DNA of 16,317 nt from an uncultured Eubacteriales bacterium (GCA_900540545.1 UQGJ01000063.1:1-16317); one strand, 5' to 3'; positions 1 through 7,233 are shown, counted from the first letter of the stretch. Numbers and translations: made by a program. Notes: a model not told the origin generated them from the letters alone.

Positions 1-204
1 AGGGGCGATAGCCGGAGTTGTTCCAGCGCCAGACCAATACGAGCTGCAACGGCTCGCAAGTCTTGCCAACCAGCATAAACCGTACCGCCGCCCGGCCGGC
101 TCCGGGGTCCAGGGGGCGGCGGATAGGGCATTAAAAATGCCCGTGCCGCCCCCTGGTTTTCTTTCCGTTCCCTTTCTCAAACGGGAAAGGGAACCCGCCG
201 GAGG
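1..204 (-). repeat. Post-stop structured repeat element, copy 1
   Basis: Read on the minus strand, this begins 2 bases after the stop codon of the phosphatase-acetyltransferase gene. It matches 4808-5013 along almost its whole length and matches the partial copy at 16251-16317. In order it holds a hairpin (GTTCCCTTTC pairing with GAAAGGGAAC), a purine linker GGAAAGAAAA, and a long GC-rich hairpin (CCAGGGGGCGGC with GCCGCCCCCTGG) that contains an inner stem GGGCATT/AATGCCC. A less structured tail follows, containing GGCAAGACTTG and GCAGCTCGTATTGG. It has no coding capacity I trust. It may continue beyond the left edge. It is not a textbook terminator, because no T-run follows the first hairpin. 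Confidence 0.85.
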
Positions 205-206
205 CA

Positions 207-1355
207 TCAATATCCGATATACTTCTCCATAATATCCAGCGGCACCCGAGTCCCCTCGGCCTCGGCCACCTTGCGGAAGCCGTAGCGCTTGTAGAACCGC
301 TGGGCCACCAAATTGTCCGGGGCGCAGCGCAGGCGCAGGTAGGTCCGGCCCAAGGGGCGGTAAGTGGACACCGCCTGGCCGATGAGCTGTACCCCCAGGC
401 CCCGCTTGCGGTGGAGGGGGAACATGTACACAAAGGGGATGTACCCCACGCCCTTGTCGGCGTCCCGGCCCAGGTCCATCTGAATGAGCCCCACCATCTC
501 GTCCCCCAGCATGGCGCACACCACGCTGCGGCGGTCGTGGCGGGACTGGGCCAGGGCGTCCCGGTAGAAGCCCTCGCCGTCGTAGTGGTCCCAGGAGCCG
601 TGGATATTCAGCCACGCCTCCCCCCGGCACTGGCGGTAGAGGTCCCCCTCCCGCTCCAGGTCCATGGGCCGGAACCACATGTTGGCGTCGGCCAGACTGC
701 CGGTGTCCTGCTTCCACCACTTCTGCTTGGCGAAGGTGGAGATCTCCTCGGGCAGGTGGCTGGCGTCGTCGTGGAACACCACCCGGACGGCGTCGCCGTC
801 GAACTCCAGCAGGGAGACGGCGGTGTTGTCGCTGTGGGTCATTTGGGCGGAGTCCTCGATGGAGATGTTCTGGAACTCGGCCAGGGCGCTGCGGATGGCG
901 GTGCCGTGGGAGGCGATCACCACGGTCTGGCCAGGGTGGTTGTGGGCGATTTGGCGGATAGAGGCGCTCATGCGCTCCCGCAGGCCCTGGAAGGTCTCGC
1001 CCCCGGCCACGCCCCAGCGGCGGTCGGTGGCGTTGAACCAGGCCAGCTGCTGGGCGTCGGTGCGGGCCACGCCGCCCCAGGTGTCGTCCTCCCACACCCC
1101 CATGGACACCTCCCGTAGGCTCTTGCGGGTGACCAGCTCCAGGCCCTTGGGCTTGTAGATGGCCCCGGCGGTGGTCTTGGTACGGAAGAGGTCGCTGGAG
1201 TAGACCGCGTCCACGTGGATGGGCTGGAACCGCTGGGCCAGGGCGGCGATCTGCCGGTAGCCCATGTCGGTGATGAGGCTGTCGTACCAGCCGTGAATGC
1301 GGCGGTAGAGGTTGCCCTCCGCCTCGGCGTGGCGGACGAGATAGATTTGGGTCAT
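207..1355 (-). CDS. Histidine phosphatase (phosphoglycerate-mutase-like) fused to a GNAT acetyltransferase
   Basis: The 382-residue protein has two domains. Residues 1-200 are a histidine phosphatase: the phospho-acceptor motif LVRHAEAEGN is at 6-15 (His9, with Ala in place of the usual Gly of RHG). Arg58 lies in SSDLFRTKTTA, acidic Glu82 follows, and the second catalytic His150 is in ASHGTAIR. Residues 225-380 are GNAT-like: an acetyl-CoA loop RKRGLG at 316-321 and a C-terminal NLVAQRFYKRYGF at 348-360. The substrate is unknown. The phosphatase half resembles broad-specificity phosphatases of the CobC/GpmB type; the GNAT half could act on a small molecule or a protein. The start is the ATG at 1355, with GAGG about 9 bases upstream. 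It is the last gene of the minus-strand series and is separated from its upstream neighbour by a hairpin repeat, so it may have separate expression. Both active sites look intact. Confidence 0.88.
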   Translation of the reverse strand: MTQIYLVRHAEAEGNLYRRIHGWYDSLITDMGYRQIAALAQRFQPIHVDAVYSSDLFRTKTTAGAIYKPKGLELVTRKSLREVSMGVWEDDTWGGVARTDAQQLAWFNATDRRWGVAGGETFQGLRERMSASIRQIAHNHPGQTVVIASHGTAIRSALAEFQNISIEDSAQMTHSDNTAVSLLEFDGDAVRVVFHDDASHLPEEISTFAKQKWWKQDTGSLADANMWFRPMDLEREGDLYRQCRGEAWLNIHGSWDHYDGEGFYRDALAQSRHDRRSVVCAMLGDEMVGLIQMDLGRDADKGVGYIPFVYMFPLHRKRGLGVQLIGQAVSTYRPLGRTYLRLRCAPDNLVAQRFYKRYGFRKVAEAEGTRVPLDIMEKYIGY

Positions 1356-1397
1356 GGATGGGGCCTCGCTTTCCGTTGAAAATCATAAAAACAGGGA

Positions 1398-1424
1398 ATG
1401 GGCGGCCACAAGGGCCGCCCCTAC
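1398..1424. repeat. Short GC-rich hairpin repeat between two minus-strand genes
   Basis: GGGCGGCC (1400-1407) pairs with GGCCGCCC (1413-1420) around a short loop, followed by CTAC. The form GTAGGGGCGGCC...GGCCGCCC is one I recognise as a dispersed intergenic hairpin in many clostridial and other genomes; this is from memory, not a search. It sits 13 bases past the stop codon of the gene ending at 1437. It might weaken read-through into the phosphatase gene, but it lacks an adjacent T-run. Confidence 0.6.
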
Positions 1425-1436
1425 GGAATCAGAACA

Positions 1437-1781
1437 TCACGCCAGATAGGGAAAGAGGGCCTCCCGCAGGGCGCCGCTGTACTTCTCCGCCGCCACCTTG
1501 CTGTCGCCGCTGCTGTTAAAGATGCCCTCGCCGCCGGTGACCGTCCAGTGGACCCTGGTCCGGCCCTCCGGGCAGTCCAGTGCCACCGTCATGGTCAGAC
1601 GGCCCCCTGCCCGGACATAGTATTTTTCAAAAACCAGCACGAAGCCGCAGAGGTCCTCCCTCTGCCGCAGCTCGTGGCAGTCGGCCGTCTTGCTGGAGAC
1701 CCCCAGCCGCTCCACCAAAGCGCTGACGGTCCGCGCGGCCTCCCCCAGGGGCAGGTCCACATAGCATGTGTTCGCTTCCAT
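1437..1781 (-). CDS. Small conserved protein, DUF6054-like
   Basis: This 114-residue soluble protein has no signal peptide or membrane segment. The pattern of a hydrophobic stretch with VFEKYYVRAGGRLTMTVAL (about 49-67), then a basic strand, a Gly-rich turn and a C-terminal amphipathic helix recalls the DUF6054 family of Firmicutes. I match it from memory of the F-E-x-Y-x-x-x-GG-x-L-x-x-x-V pattern, so the family name is tentative and the function unknown. The ATG at 1781 has the site AAAGGAGG, which overlaps the TAA stop of pyrD. Only 12 bases separate the two genes, so it is very probably co-transcribed with pyrKD. The link may be one of operon position only; nothing in the sequence shows a role in pyrimidine synthesis. 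Confidence 0.75.
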   Translation of the reverse strand: MEANTCYVDLPLGEAARTVSALVERLGVSSKTADCHELRQREDLCGFVLVFEKYYVRAGGRLTMTVALDCPEGRTRVHWTVTGGEGIFNSSGDSKVAAEKYSGALREALFPYLA

Positions 1782-1793
1782 GCGTCCCCTCCT

Positions 1794-2705
1794 TTACCAG
1801 GGCCTGACGCCCCCGGTCAATTCAGAAATGTGCTCCAAGCCCTGCGTCCGGGCGAACTCCTCCAGCTCCCGGCGGACCCGCACGGGGGCGTAGGCGTCGG
1901 CGAAGGAGGCGGTCCCCACGGCCACGGCGGCGGCCCCGGCCAGCATCAGCTCGGCGGCCTGGGCGCCGGTGGAGACGCCCCCCATGCCCAGGATGGGCAG
2001 CTTGACGGCGCTCGCCACCTCCCACACCATGCGCACGGCCACGGGGAACACCGCCGGGCCGGACAGGCCCCCGGTGTTCATCTTCAGGATGGGGCGGCGG
2101 GTCTTGGGGTCGATGCGCATGCCCCGGAGGGTATTGATGAGGCTCAGGGCGTCGGCCCCCGCGTCGGCCACCGCCCTGGCGATCTCCACGATGTCGGTGA
2201 CGTTGGGGGAGAGCTTCACCATCACGGGGACGGCGGCGTGGTGCTTGGCCACCGCCGTGACCTCGGCGGCCAACTCCGGCTTGGTGCCGTAGGCCAGCCC
2301 CCCCGCCTTCACGTTGGGGCAGGAGATGTTGACCTCGATCATATCCACCCCGGCGGCGGAGAGCTTCTCACACATGTCGCCATACTCCTCCGGGGTGTTG
2401 CCGGAGATGTTGGCGATGATTTTCACATCATGTTTCTTCAATTCGGGCAGCTCCGCGGCGATGAAGGCGTCCACGCCGGGGTTTTGCAGGCCCACGGAGT
2501 TGAGGATACCCATGGGAGTCTCGGCGATGCGGGGGGCGGGGTTGCCCTCCCGGCGCTGGGGGGTCAATCCCTTGACGCAGATGGCCCCCAGCTCGGACAG
2601 GTCGAACAGCTCCCCGTACTCCCGGCCGAAGCCGAAGGTGCCGGAGGGGACCACGATGGGGTTTTTCAACGCCACCCCGGCCAAGTCCACGCGCATATCA
2701 GTCAT
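1794..2705 (-). CDS. pyrD: Dihydroorotate dehydrogenase type 1B, catalytic subunit
   Basis: PyrD oxidises dihydroorotate to orotate in UMP synthesis, using FMN, and in the type 1B form passes electrons to PyrK and NAD+. The 303 residues fit the family. Key signs are GILNSVGLQNPG (66-77) and NISCPN (126-131) with Cys129 as the catalytic base typical of class 1 enzymes. The FMN-site strand VKLSPNVTDI (163-172), NTLRGMRID (191-199), and the phosphate loops GMGGV (240-244) and AVAVGTASFAD (260-270) are also present. The catalytic Cys, in place of the Ser of class 2, together with the adjacent pyrK settles type 1B. The start ATG lies inside the 3' end of pyrK: ATGACTGA is both start and stop (8-base overlap), implying translational coupling of the two subunits. 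Confidence 0.97.
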   Translation of the reverse strand: MTDMRVDLAGVALKNPIVVPSGTFGFGREYGELFDLSELGAICVKGLTPQRREGNPAPRIAETPMGILNSVGLQNPGVDAFIAAELPELKKHDVKIIANISGNTPEEYGDMCEKLSAAGVDMIEVNISCPNVKAGGLAYGTKPELAAEVTAVAKHHAAVPVMVKLSPNVTDIVEIARAVADAGADALSLINTLRGMRIDPKTRRPILKMNTGGLSGPAVFPVAVRMVWEVASAVKLPILGMGGVSTGAQAAELMLAGAAAVAVGTASFADAYAPVRVRRELEEFARTQGLEHISELTGGVRPW

Positions 2706-3462
2706 TCCAGTCCACCTCCGTGCTCAAAAAGACGGGGCCGTCCTTGCACACGTGCTTCATGTGCCCGTCCGCCGTCTTGCAGGCGCAGACCAGACAGGCC
2801 CCCACGCCGCAGCCCATGCGCTCCTCCATGGAGACTTGGCAGGGCACCCCCCTGGCCTGGGCCAGGGCGGCCACGCCCTTGAGCATGGGCTTGGGGCCGC
2901 AGGCCAGGACGGAGTCGAAGCTGCCGTCCAGCACCTCGTCCACCAGCTCGGTAACGAAGCCCTTCCGCCCGGTGGTGCCGTCGTCGCTGATGACGAACAC
3001 GTCCCCGCAGGGCACGCCGAACTCAGCAGTCAGCATCTGGTGGCTCAGGCCCCGGAAGCCGAAGGCCGCGTGAACCTCCGCGCCCCGGTCCGCGGCCCGC
3101 TTGGCGCAGGAGAGCAGGGGCGGCACGCCGATGCCGCCGCCCACCAGCAGCAGCTTCTGCCCGGACACGTCGAAGCCATGGCCCAGGGGGCCCAGCACGT
3201 CCAGCACGTCGCCGGAGCGGCGGCGGGAGAGCCATTCGGTGCCCTCGCCCCGGACCTCGTAGACCAGCCGCACCAGGTCCCCCTGCCAGTCGCAGATGGA
3301 GATAGGCCGCCGGAGGAGCAGGGCGTCCCCGCACCTGATGTGGACGAACTGCCCACAGGCGATTTGACCGGCCAGCTCCGGGCCGGTCTTGAGGGTCATG
3401 GACCAGGCGAAGTCGTTGATGGGGCGGTTTTCCGCCACAGTGCAGAGGACTTGGACGGGCAT
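2698..3462 (-). CDS. pyrK: Dihydroorotate dehydrogenase B, electron-transfer subunit
   Basis: PyrK carries FAD and a [2Fe-2S] cluster and moves electrons from PyrD's FMN to NAD+. The 254 residues show the FAD-binding RRPISI (51-56), the nucleotide loop LLVGGGIGVPPL (105-116), CGPKPML (188-194) and the cluster ligands Cys218, Cys223, Cys226 and Cys239 in a C-x4-C-x2-C-x12-C pattern. The reading frame stays open further upstream. I chose the ATG at 3462 because PyrK homologues start with this strand and because AAGGGA precedes it; the site is weaker than those of its neighbours. It follows a membrane-protein gene by 23 bases and overlaps pyrD by 8. Confidence 0.95.
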   Translation of the reverse strand: MPVQVLCTVAENRPINDFAWSMTLKTGPELAGQIACGQFVHIRCGDALLLRRPISICDWQGDLVRLVYEVRGEGTEWLSRRRSGDVLDVLGPLGHGFDVSGQKLLLVGGGIGVPPLLSCAKRAADRGAEVHAAFGFRGLSHQMLTAEFGVPCGDVFVISDDGTTGRKGFVTELVDEVLDGSFDSVLACGPKPMLKGVAALAQARGVPCQVSMEERMGCGVGACLVCACKTADGHMKHVCKDGPVFLSTEVDWND

Positions 3463-3485
3463 AGGATCATCCCTTTTTCTTAAAA

Positions 3486-3965
3486 TCACAGTTCCTTTTT
3501 TCCAAAGAGGACAAAGAGGAAGGGGGAAGCAAAGCGGAACAGATAACTTAGAACGGTCAGCAGAGTGGCCGAGCCGCGCCCCAGCCAAAGGGCCAGGGAG
3601 GAGCTGACATCGGTGAGCGGCCCCCAGGCCAGTCCCAGCCACATGGGCCAGCCGGGGAACAGGCGGCTCAAGACCTCCAGGACGGCGAGCACCCCCGCCG
3701 TCACCACGGCGGAGCGCAGGAGGGTCCCCCGGTCAAAGAAGCGGCGGAGGACCAGTCCAATGACAAGGAGAAAGACGACACTGAATACCAGCCTGTACCG
3801 TCCCACCAGGTCGGAAAACTGTTCCGCCCCGGCCAGACTGCCCATCAGCTCCGGGTGGCGGCCCTGGAGAAACCCGATGAGCCACATGCCAAAGGCGTAG
3901 GAAATGACCTCCGCCACGGCCAGCGCCAGCGGAATGCCCCACCACTTCTTCCATGTTCCGTTCAT
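3486..3965 (-). CDS. Small integral membrane protein of unknown function
   Basis: The 159-residue hydrophobic protein has about four membrane segments: residues 10-33, 58-74, 83-103 and 121-154 (the last long, perhaps a pair of short helices). Basic residues flank them, and the tail ends in GKKEL. I do not recognise a family or a catalytic motif. The start ATG at 3965 is preceded by GGGAGGGG at good spacing. A TTG at 4004 in the same frame would add 13 residues overlapping the upstream gene, but it lacks a site of this quality. It sits 26 bases after the zinc-ribbon gene and 23 before pyrK, so it looks like a passenger of the second half of the pyr cluster. A role in uracil or orotate transport is not supported: it is too short and has no such motif. 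Confidence 0.8.
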   Translation of the reverse strand: MNGTWKKWWGIPLALAVAEVISYAFGMWLIGFLQGRHPELMGSLAGAEQFSDLVGRYRLVFSVVFLLVIGLVLRRFFDRGTLLRSAVVTAGVLAVLEVLSRLFPGWPMWLGLAWGPLTDVSSSLALWLGRGSATLLTVLSYLFRFASPFLFVLFGKKEL

Positions 3966-3991
3966 GGTCTGCCCCTCCCTCACGCTGTATC

Positions 3992-4561
3992 TCACTTCTC
4001 CCAATCCGGCTTTTTTCTGCGGCGGAACAGGCCCTTTTCCTGCCAGGGGTCGTCGCGGGGCGAGGTCCGGGGCGCGGGCTTTTGCTTCGGAGCTGGGGGC
4101 GGCGGCGGTACGGGCGAGTCCACGTCGATTGGATGTTCTCTGGCCGCCGCGGCGTACTTTTCCAGCGCCGTTTCCACGTCGATCCGGGGCACAGGCTGCG
4201 GCGCCCGGTCAAAGACGCAGACCGCCTTTTCACACTTGGGGCAGTACCAGGCGTCCTCCATGTAGACCAGTCCGTCGAACTTGTCCCGCAGGCTCCGCTC
4301 GTCTCCATAGGGCGGCGTGAGTTCCACCGCCGCGTCCACTGCCCAGGGCCCCTGCTTCCAGCGGTCGCCCGCCTGTTCGGCCAGCTCCTGCAGCTCCTGG
4401 AGGACGGGTATTCCCGCCTCCTGCCGTTTGGGCGCGGGCGGCGTCACGCGGTCCACAGGCGGGACCCAGCGGTACTCCCACCCGCGCAAAGCACCACTCT
4501 GGGGCCGCATGGTCTGGATGGCCCCATACTGCATATCCTCACCGCAAAATGGACATTTCAT
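3992..4561 (-). CDS. Zinc-ribbon protein with proline-rich tail
   Basis: This 189-residue cytosolic protein begins MKCPFCGEDM. One knuckle pair is Cys3/Cys6 and the other is Cys107/Cys110 in WYCPKCEKAV, so a single zinc site could be built from the two ends of a 100-residue domain. The N-terminus resembles the DUF6487-type zinc ribbons common in Oscillospiraceae (tentative). Residues 149-166 are Pro-rich, and the tail (178-189) is highly basic, RRRKKP-like. No enzyme motif is seen; it may bind nucleic acid or another protein. The start ATG at 4561 is preceded by GAGGAG at 8 bases. Its frame is open upstream through repeat DNA, but no start there has a ribosome site. It is the first gene after the repeat-filled gap below pyrF. 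Confidence 0.8.
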   Translation of the reverse strand: MKCPFCGEDMQYGAIQTMRPQSGALRGWEYRWVPPVDRVTPPAPKRQEAGIPVLQELQELAEQAGDRWKQGPWAVDAAVELTPPYGDERSLRDKFDGLVYMEDAWYCPKCEKAVCVFDRAPQPVPRIDVETALEKYAAAAREHPIDVDSPVPPPPPAPKQKPAPRTSPRDDPWQEKGLFRRRKKPDWEK

Positions 4562-4597
4562 TTCAAACTCCTCATACAACAGGCAGCAGGAACGGCG

Positions 4598-4636
4598 GGG
4601 CGATAATGCAGAATGCAGGAATGCAGAATGTCGCCC
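4598..4636. repeat. Short tandem AATGCAG repeat closed by an inverted repeat
   Basis: Three AATGCAG units (4605-4611, 4612-4618, 4620-4626) and a partial fourth are flanked by GGGCGA (4598-4603) and TCGCCC (4631-4636). It lies in the 460-base non-coding stretch 4562-5021, which also holds a hairpin repeat (4658-4700) and copy 2 of the large repeat (4808-5013). I found no convincing promoter for the downstream zinc-ribbon gene in this stretch. Confidence 0.6.
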
Positions 4637-4657
4637 GCGAGGTGGGACGGGGGATGC

Positions 4658-4700
4658 GGATTGCCGCGCCAGTCTGAGGACTGGTTCGCAATGACAGGGG
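4658..4700. repeat. Dispersed hairpin repeat of the GGATTGCCGCG...CGCAATGACAGG type
   Basis: Nested inverted repeats: ATTGC (4660-4664) with GCAAT (4688-4692), and CCAGTC (4669-4674) with GACTGG (4679-4684) around a TGAG loop. The conserved outer words GGATTGC and CGCAATGACAGG with a variable inner stem are a pattern I recall as widely dispersed in Firmicute intergenic DNA. No coding role. Confidence 0.6.
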
Positions 4701-4807
4701 GGGCGGCAGTGGGTGGAAGGGCAAGTAAAAGACGCACAGACCTTGTGGCGGCTTGTTTGCACCAAGAAAAACGCAACTACTATCAAGTTTTGCCGTGTGA
4801 TATGCCG

Positions 4808-5013
4808 AGGGGCGGCAGCCGGAGTTGTTCGGGCACCAGGCCAATACGAGCTGCAACAACTTTCAAGTCTTGCCAGCCACCGAAAACCGTACCGCCGCCC
4901 GGCCGTACCCCGGGGGCCAGGGGGCGGCGGATAGGGCCACAGCGTGGCCCGTGCCGCCCCCGGTCCTTCTTTCCGTCCCCTTTCTTCGAGAAGAAAGGGG
5001 ACCCCCCGGAGGG
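4808..5013 (-). repeat. Post-stop structured repeat element, copy 2
   Basis: On the minus strand it begins 8 bases after the pyrF stop. It has the same order as copy 1: hairpin GTCCCCTTTCTTC/GAAGAAAGGGGAC, a linker of GGAAAGAAGGACC type, then GGGGGCGGC/GCCGCCCCC enclosing GGGCCAC/GTGGCCC, then the tail with GGCAAGACTTG and GCAGCTCGTATTGG. Stem bases differ from copy 1 on both sides and stay paired. Just beyond the element (4770-4797) a related GGCAAAACTTG...GTTGC motif recurs, so the unit may be longer than the segment shared with copy 1. It lies between pyrF and the rest of the pyrimidine cluster. Confidence 0.87.
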
Positions 5014-5021
5014 ACTCCGCC

Positions 5022-5945
5022 TTATACGATGGTCACGTACTTCCGAATATCATCCCGCATGGCGACGGCGGCGTTCCGGGCGGCCTCCTGGTAATCGCTC
5101 CCGTCGCCCCCGGTCTTCTGCCAGGCGCACATGATGGAACGGGAGGCGTTGACGATGGCCCCGTGGCCCATCTTGTTGAAGGCGTACTGCACGTCCTCGG
5201 CGGTGCCGCCCTGGGCGCCATAGCCGGGGACCAGGAAGAAGGTGTGCTCCAGCCGCTTGCGCAGGTCCCGCATGTCGGAGGGGTAGGTGGCCCCCACCAC
5301 GGCCCCGGCGGCGGTGAAGCCGTACTTGCCCTCGGTGCCCTTGCCCAGGCGCTGGGTCAAATCGCCCATGACCTTGTAGACCAGCCGGTCCCCGGCCACC
5401 ATGTCCTGGAGCTCGCCGGAGCCGGGGTTGGAGGTCTTGACCAGCACGAACACGCACTTGTCCTCCGCCTTGGCGGTGTCCAAAAACGGCCCGATGGAGT
5501 CGGAACCCATGTAGCCGTTGAGGGTGACGCAGTCGGCGCCGAAGACGGGCAGGGTCTGCTCCCCCACCCTGGTTCCGCCCAGCCAGCCGTCGGCGTAGGC
5601 CTGGGCGGTGGAGCCGATGTCCCCCCGTTTGACGTCGGCGATGACGAACAGGCCCTTCTCGTGGGCGTAGGCGATGGTCTTTTCCATTACCTCCATGCCC
5701 CGCCAGCCCAGCCGCTCGTAATAGGCGCTCTGGGGCTTCACGGCGGGGACCACGTCGCACAGGGCATCGATCAGCCCTTTGTTGAACTGCCAGACGGCCT
5801 CGGCGGCCCCGGCCAGGGTCTCGCCGTGGGCTGCGTAGGCGGCCTTCAGGATGTGGGGCGGTATCTGCTCCGGCTTGGGGTCCAGCCCCGCCACGGTGGG
5901 GTTCTTCTTGGCTCTGATCTTGTCCTGCAAAACGTCAAACGACAT
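5022..5945 (-). CDS. pyrF: Orotidine 5'-phosphate decarboxylase, group 2
   Basis: PyrF decarboxylates OMP to UMP, the last step of the pathway. The 307-residue length and VAGLDPKPEQIP near the N-terminus (18-29) mark the longer group 2 form, as opposed to the roughly 230-residue form. The catalytic signature DVKRGDIGSTA is at 104-114, with Lys106 and Asp109 as active-site residues; NGYMGSDSI (143-151) and LVPGYGAQGG (238-247) are the phosphate-binding regions. The ATG at 5945 was chosen over the in-frame ATG 18 bases upstream because GGGAGGA sits at the right distance. The start and ribosome site lie inside the end of pyrC (11-base overlap), so translation is probably coupled. Confidence 0.96.
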   Translation of the reverse strand: MSFDVLQDKIRAKKNPTVAGLDPKPEQIPPHILKAAYAAHGETLAGAAEAVWQFNKGLIDALCDVVPAVKPQSAYYERLGWRGMEVMEKTIAYAHEKGLFVIADVKRGDIGSTAQAYADGWLGGTRVGEQTLPVFGADCVTLNGYMGSDSIGPFLDTAKAEDKCVFVLVKTSNPGSGELQDMVAGDRLVYKVMGDLTQRLGKGTEGKYGFTAAGAVVGATYPSDMRDLRKRLEHTFFLVPGYGAQGGTAEDVQYAFNKMGHGAIVNASRSIMCAWQKTGGDGSDYQEAARNAAVAMRDDIRKYVTIV

Positions 5946-7233
5946 AGCTGCGTCCTCCCTCATCTGCGTAGACGACGTTGCCGCCCACGATGGTATACTT
6001 GACTTTCCCCTTCAACGTCATGCCGCCAAAGGGGGTGTTGCGGCCCTTGGAGGCGAATGCCTCCGGGTCCACGGTCCAGGTCTCGTTGGGGTCGAAGATG
6101 GTGAAATCGGCCTCGCCCCCCAGGCTCAGGCGGCCCTTGGGGATGCGCAGGATACAGGCCGGGTTGAAGGTCATCTTTTTCAAAATGTCGGACAGGTCCA
6201 TATAGCCCGTGTGGTACAGGGCGGTGAGCGTCACGCCCAAGGCTGTCTCCAGCCCCACCATGCCGCTGGGTGCCTCGGCCAGGGGCCGGGCCTTCTCCTC
6301 GGCGGAGTGGGGGGCGTGGTCGGTGACGATGGCGTCGATGGTGCCGTCCTTCAGCCCGTGGAGGATGGCCTCCACGTCGGCCCTGGTCCGCAGGGGCGGG
6401 TTGACCCGGGCCATGGTCCCTTTTTCCAGCACCTCGTCCTCGGTGAGGGTGAAATACTGGGGACAGGTCTCGGCGGTGACGGAGACCCCCCGGCGCTTGA
6501 ACTGGCGGATGATCTCCACGCTGCCGGCGGTGGACACATGGCAGATGTGGACCGCCGAGTCCGTCTCCTCGGCCAGCATACAGTCCCGCATGACCATGAT
6601 GTCCTCGGCGATGGCGGGGCGACCGGGCAGGCCCAGCTTCCGGGACACCCGGCCCTCGTTGACGGCGTAGTTGCGGACCATGTTGGCGTCCTCGCAGTGG
6701 GACAGGACCGTCAGGTCCAGGCGCTTGCTGCGGATGAGGGCGTCCCGCAGGAGATTGGCGTCCTGGACGGGGACCCCGTCGTCGGACAGGGCCACCGCCC
6801 CGGCCTCCTTCAATGCCCCGGCATCGGTGAGGGCCTCCCCCTTCTGGCCCACGGAGACGCACCCGATGGGCCAGACCCGGGCCTGCCCCGCCTCGGCGGC
6901 CCTGGCTTTTATGTAGGCGATTTGCTCGGGGCAGTCCATGGCGGGGCGGGTATTGGGCATACAGGCGATGGAGGTGAACCCGCCCCGGACGGCGGCCCGG
7001 CTCCCCGTGGCGATGGTCTCCTTGTACTCGAACCCCGGCTCCCGCAGGTGGACGTGCATATCCACCAGCCCCGCCGATACGGTGAGGCCCCGGGCGTCGA
7101 TGACCTGGGCGTCGGGGGCGCGGAGGTCGCTGCCGATGACGGCCACGGCCCCGTTCTCCACCAAAATGTCCATGACGCCGCCGATACCCCCCACGGGGTC
7201 CACCAGGCGGCCCTTTTGGATCAACAGCTTCAC
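5935..7233 (-). CDS. pyrC: Dihydroorotase, class I
   Basis: PyrC reversibly cyclises carbamoyl-aspartate to dihydroorotate at a zinc centre. The 432 residues carry every expected ligand: HVH (His60, His62) in VDMHVHLREPG, Asp152 in SDDGVPVQD, His179 in LSHCED, His232 in HICHVST, and the catalytic Asp305 in VTDHAPHS. TAETCPQYFTL (253-263) and the C-terminal GRLSLGGEADFTIFDP (367-382) are also typical of class I (about 430 residues, PyrC of Bacillus type). The start codon is GTG at 7233, preceded by AAAGGAGG at 7 bases. It is the first gene of the pyr series behind the promoter at 7320-7348. Confidence 0.97.
   Translation of the reverse strand: MKLLIQKGRLVDPVGGIGGVMDILVENGAVAVIGSDLRAPDAQVIDARGLTVSAGLVDMHVHLREPGFEYKETIATGSRAAVRGGFTSIACMPNTRPAMDCPEQIAYIKARAAEAGQARVWPIGCVSVGQKGEALTDAGALKEAGAVALSDDGVPVQDANLLRDALIRSKRLDLTVLSHCEDANMVRNYAVNEGRVSRKLGLPGRPAIAEDIMVMRDCMLAEETDSAVHICHVSTAGSVEIIRQFKRRGVSVTAETCPQYFTLTEDEVLEKGTMARVNPPLRTRADVEAILHGLKDGTIDAIVTDHAPHSAEEKARPLAEAPSGMVGLETALGVTLTALYHTGYMDLSDILKKMTFNPACILRIPKGRLSLGGEADFTIFDPNETWTVDPEAFASKGRNTPFGGMTLKGKVKYTIVGGNVVYADEGGRSYVV

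Noticed and set aside
1398..2882. A 494-codon plus-strand frame opposite pyrD
   Set aside because: Antisense shadow of pyrD, with His/Gly-rich composition and no ribosome site.
3966..4004. TTG at 4004 as the start of the membrane protein
   Set aside because: It overlaps the upstream gene and has a weaker ribosome site than the ATG at 3965.
4598..4636. CRISPR-like array
   Set aside because: The units are 7-8 bases without spacers; no other regularly spaced repeats or cas-like genes are in the window.
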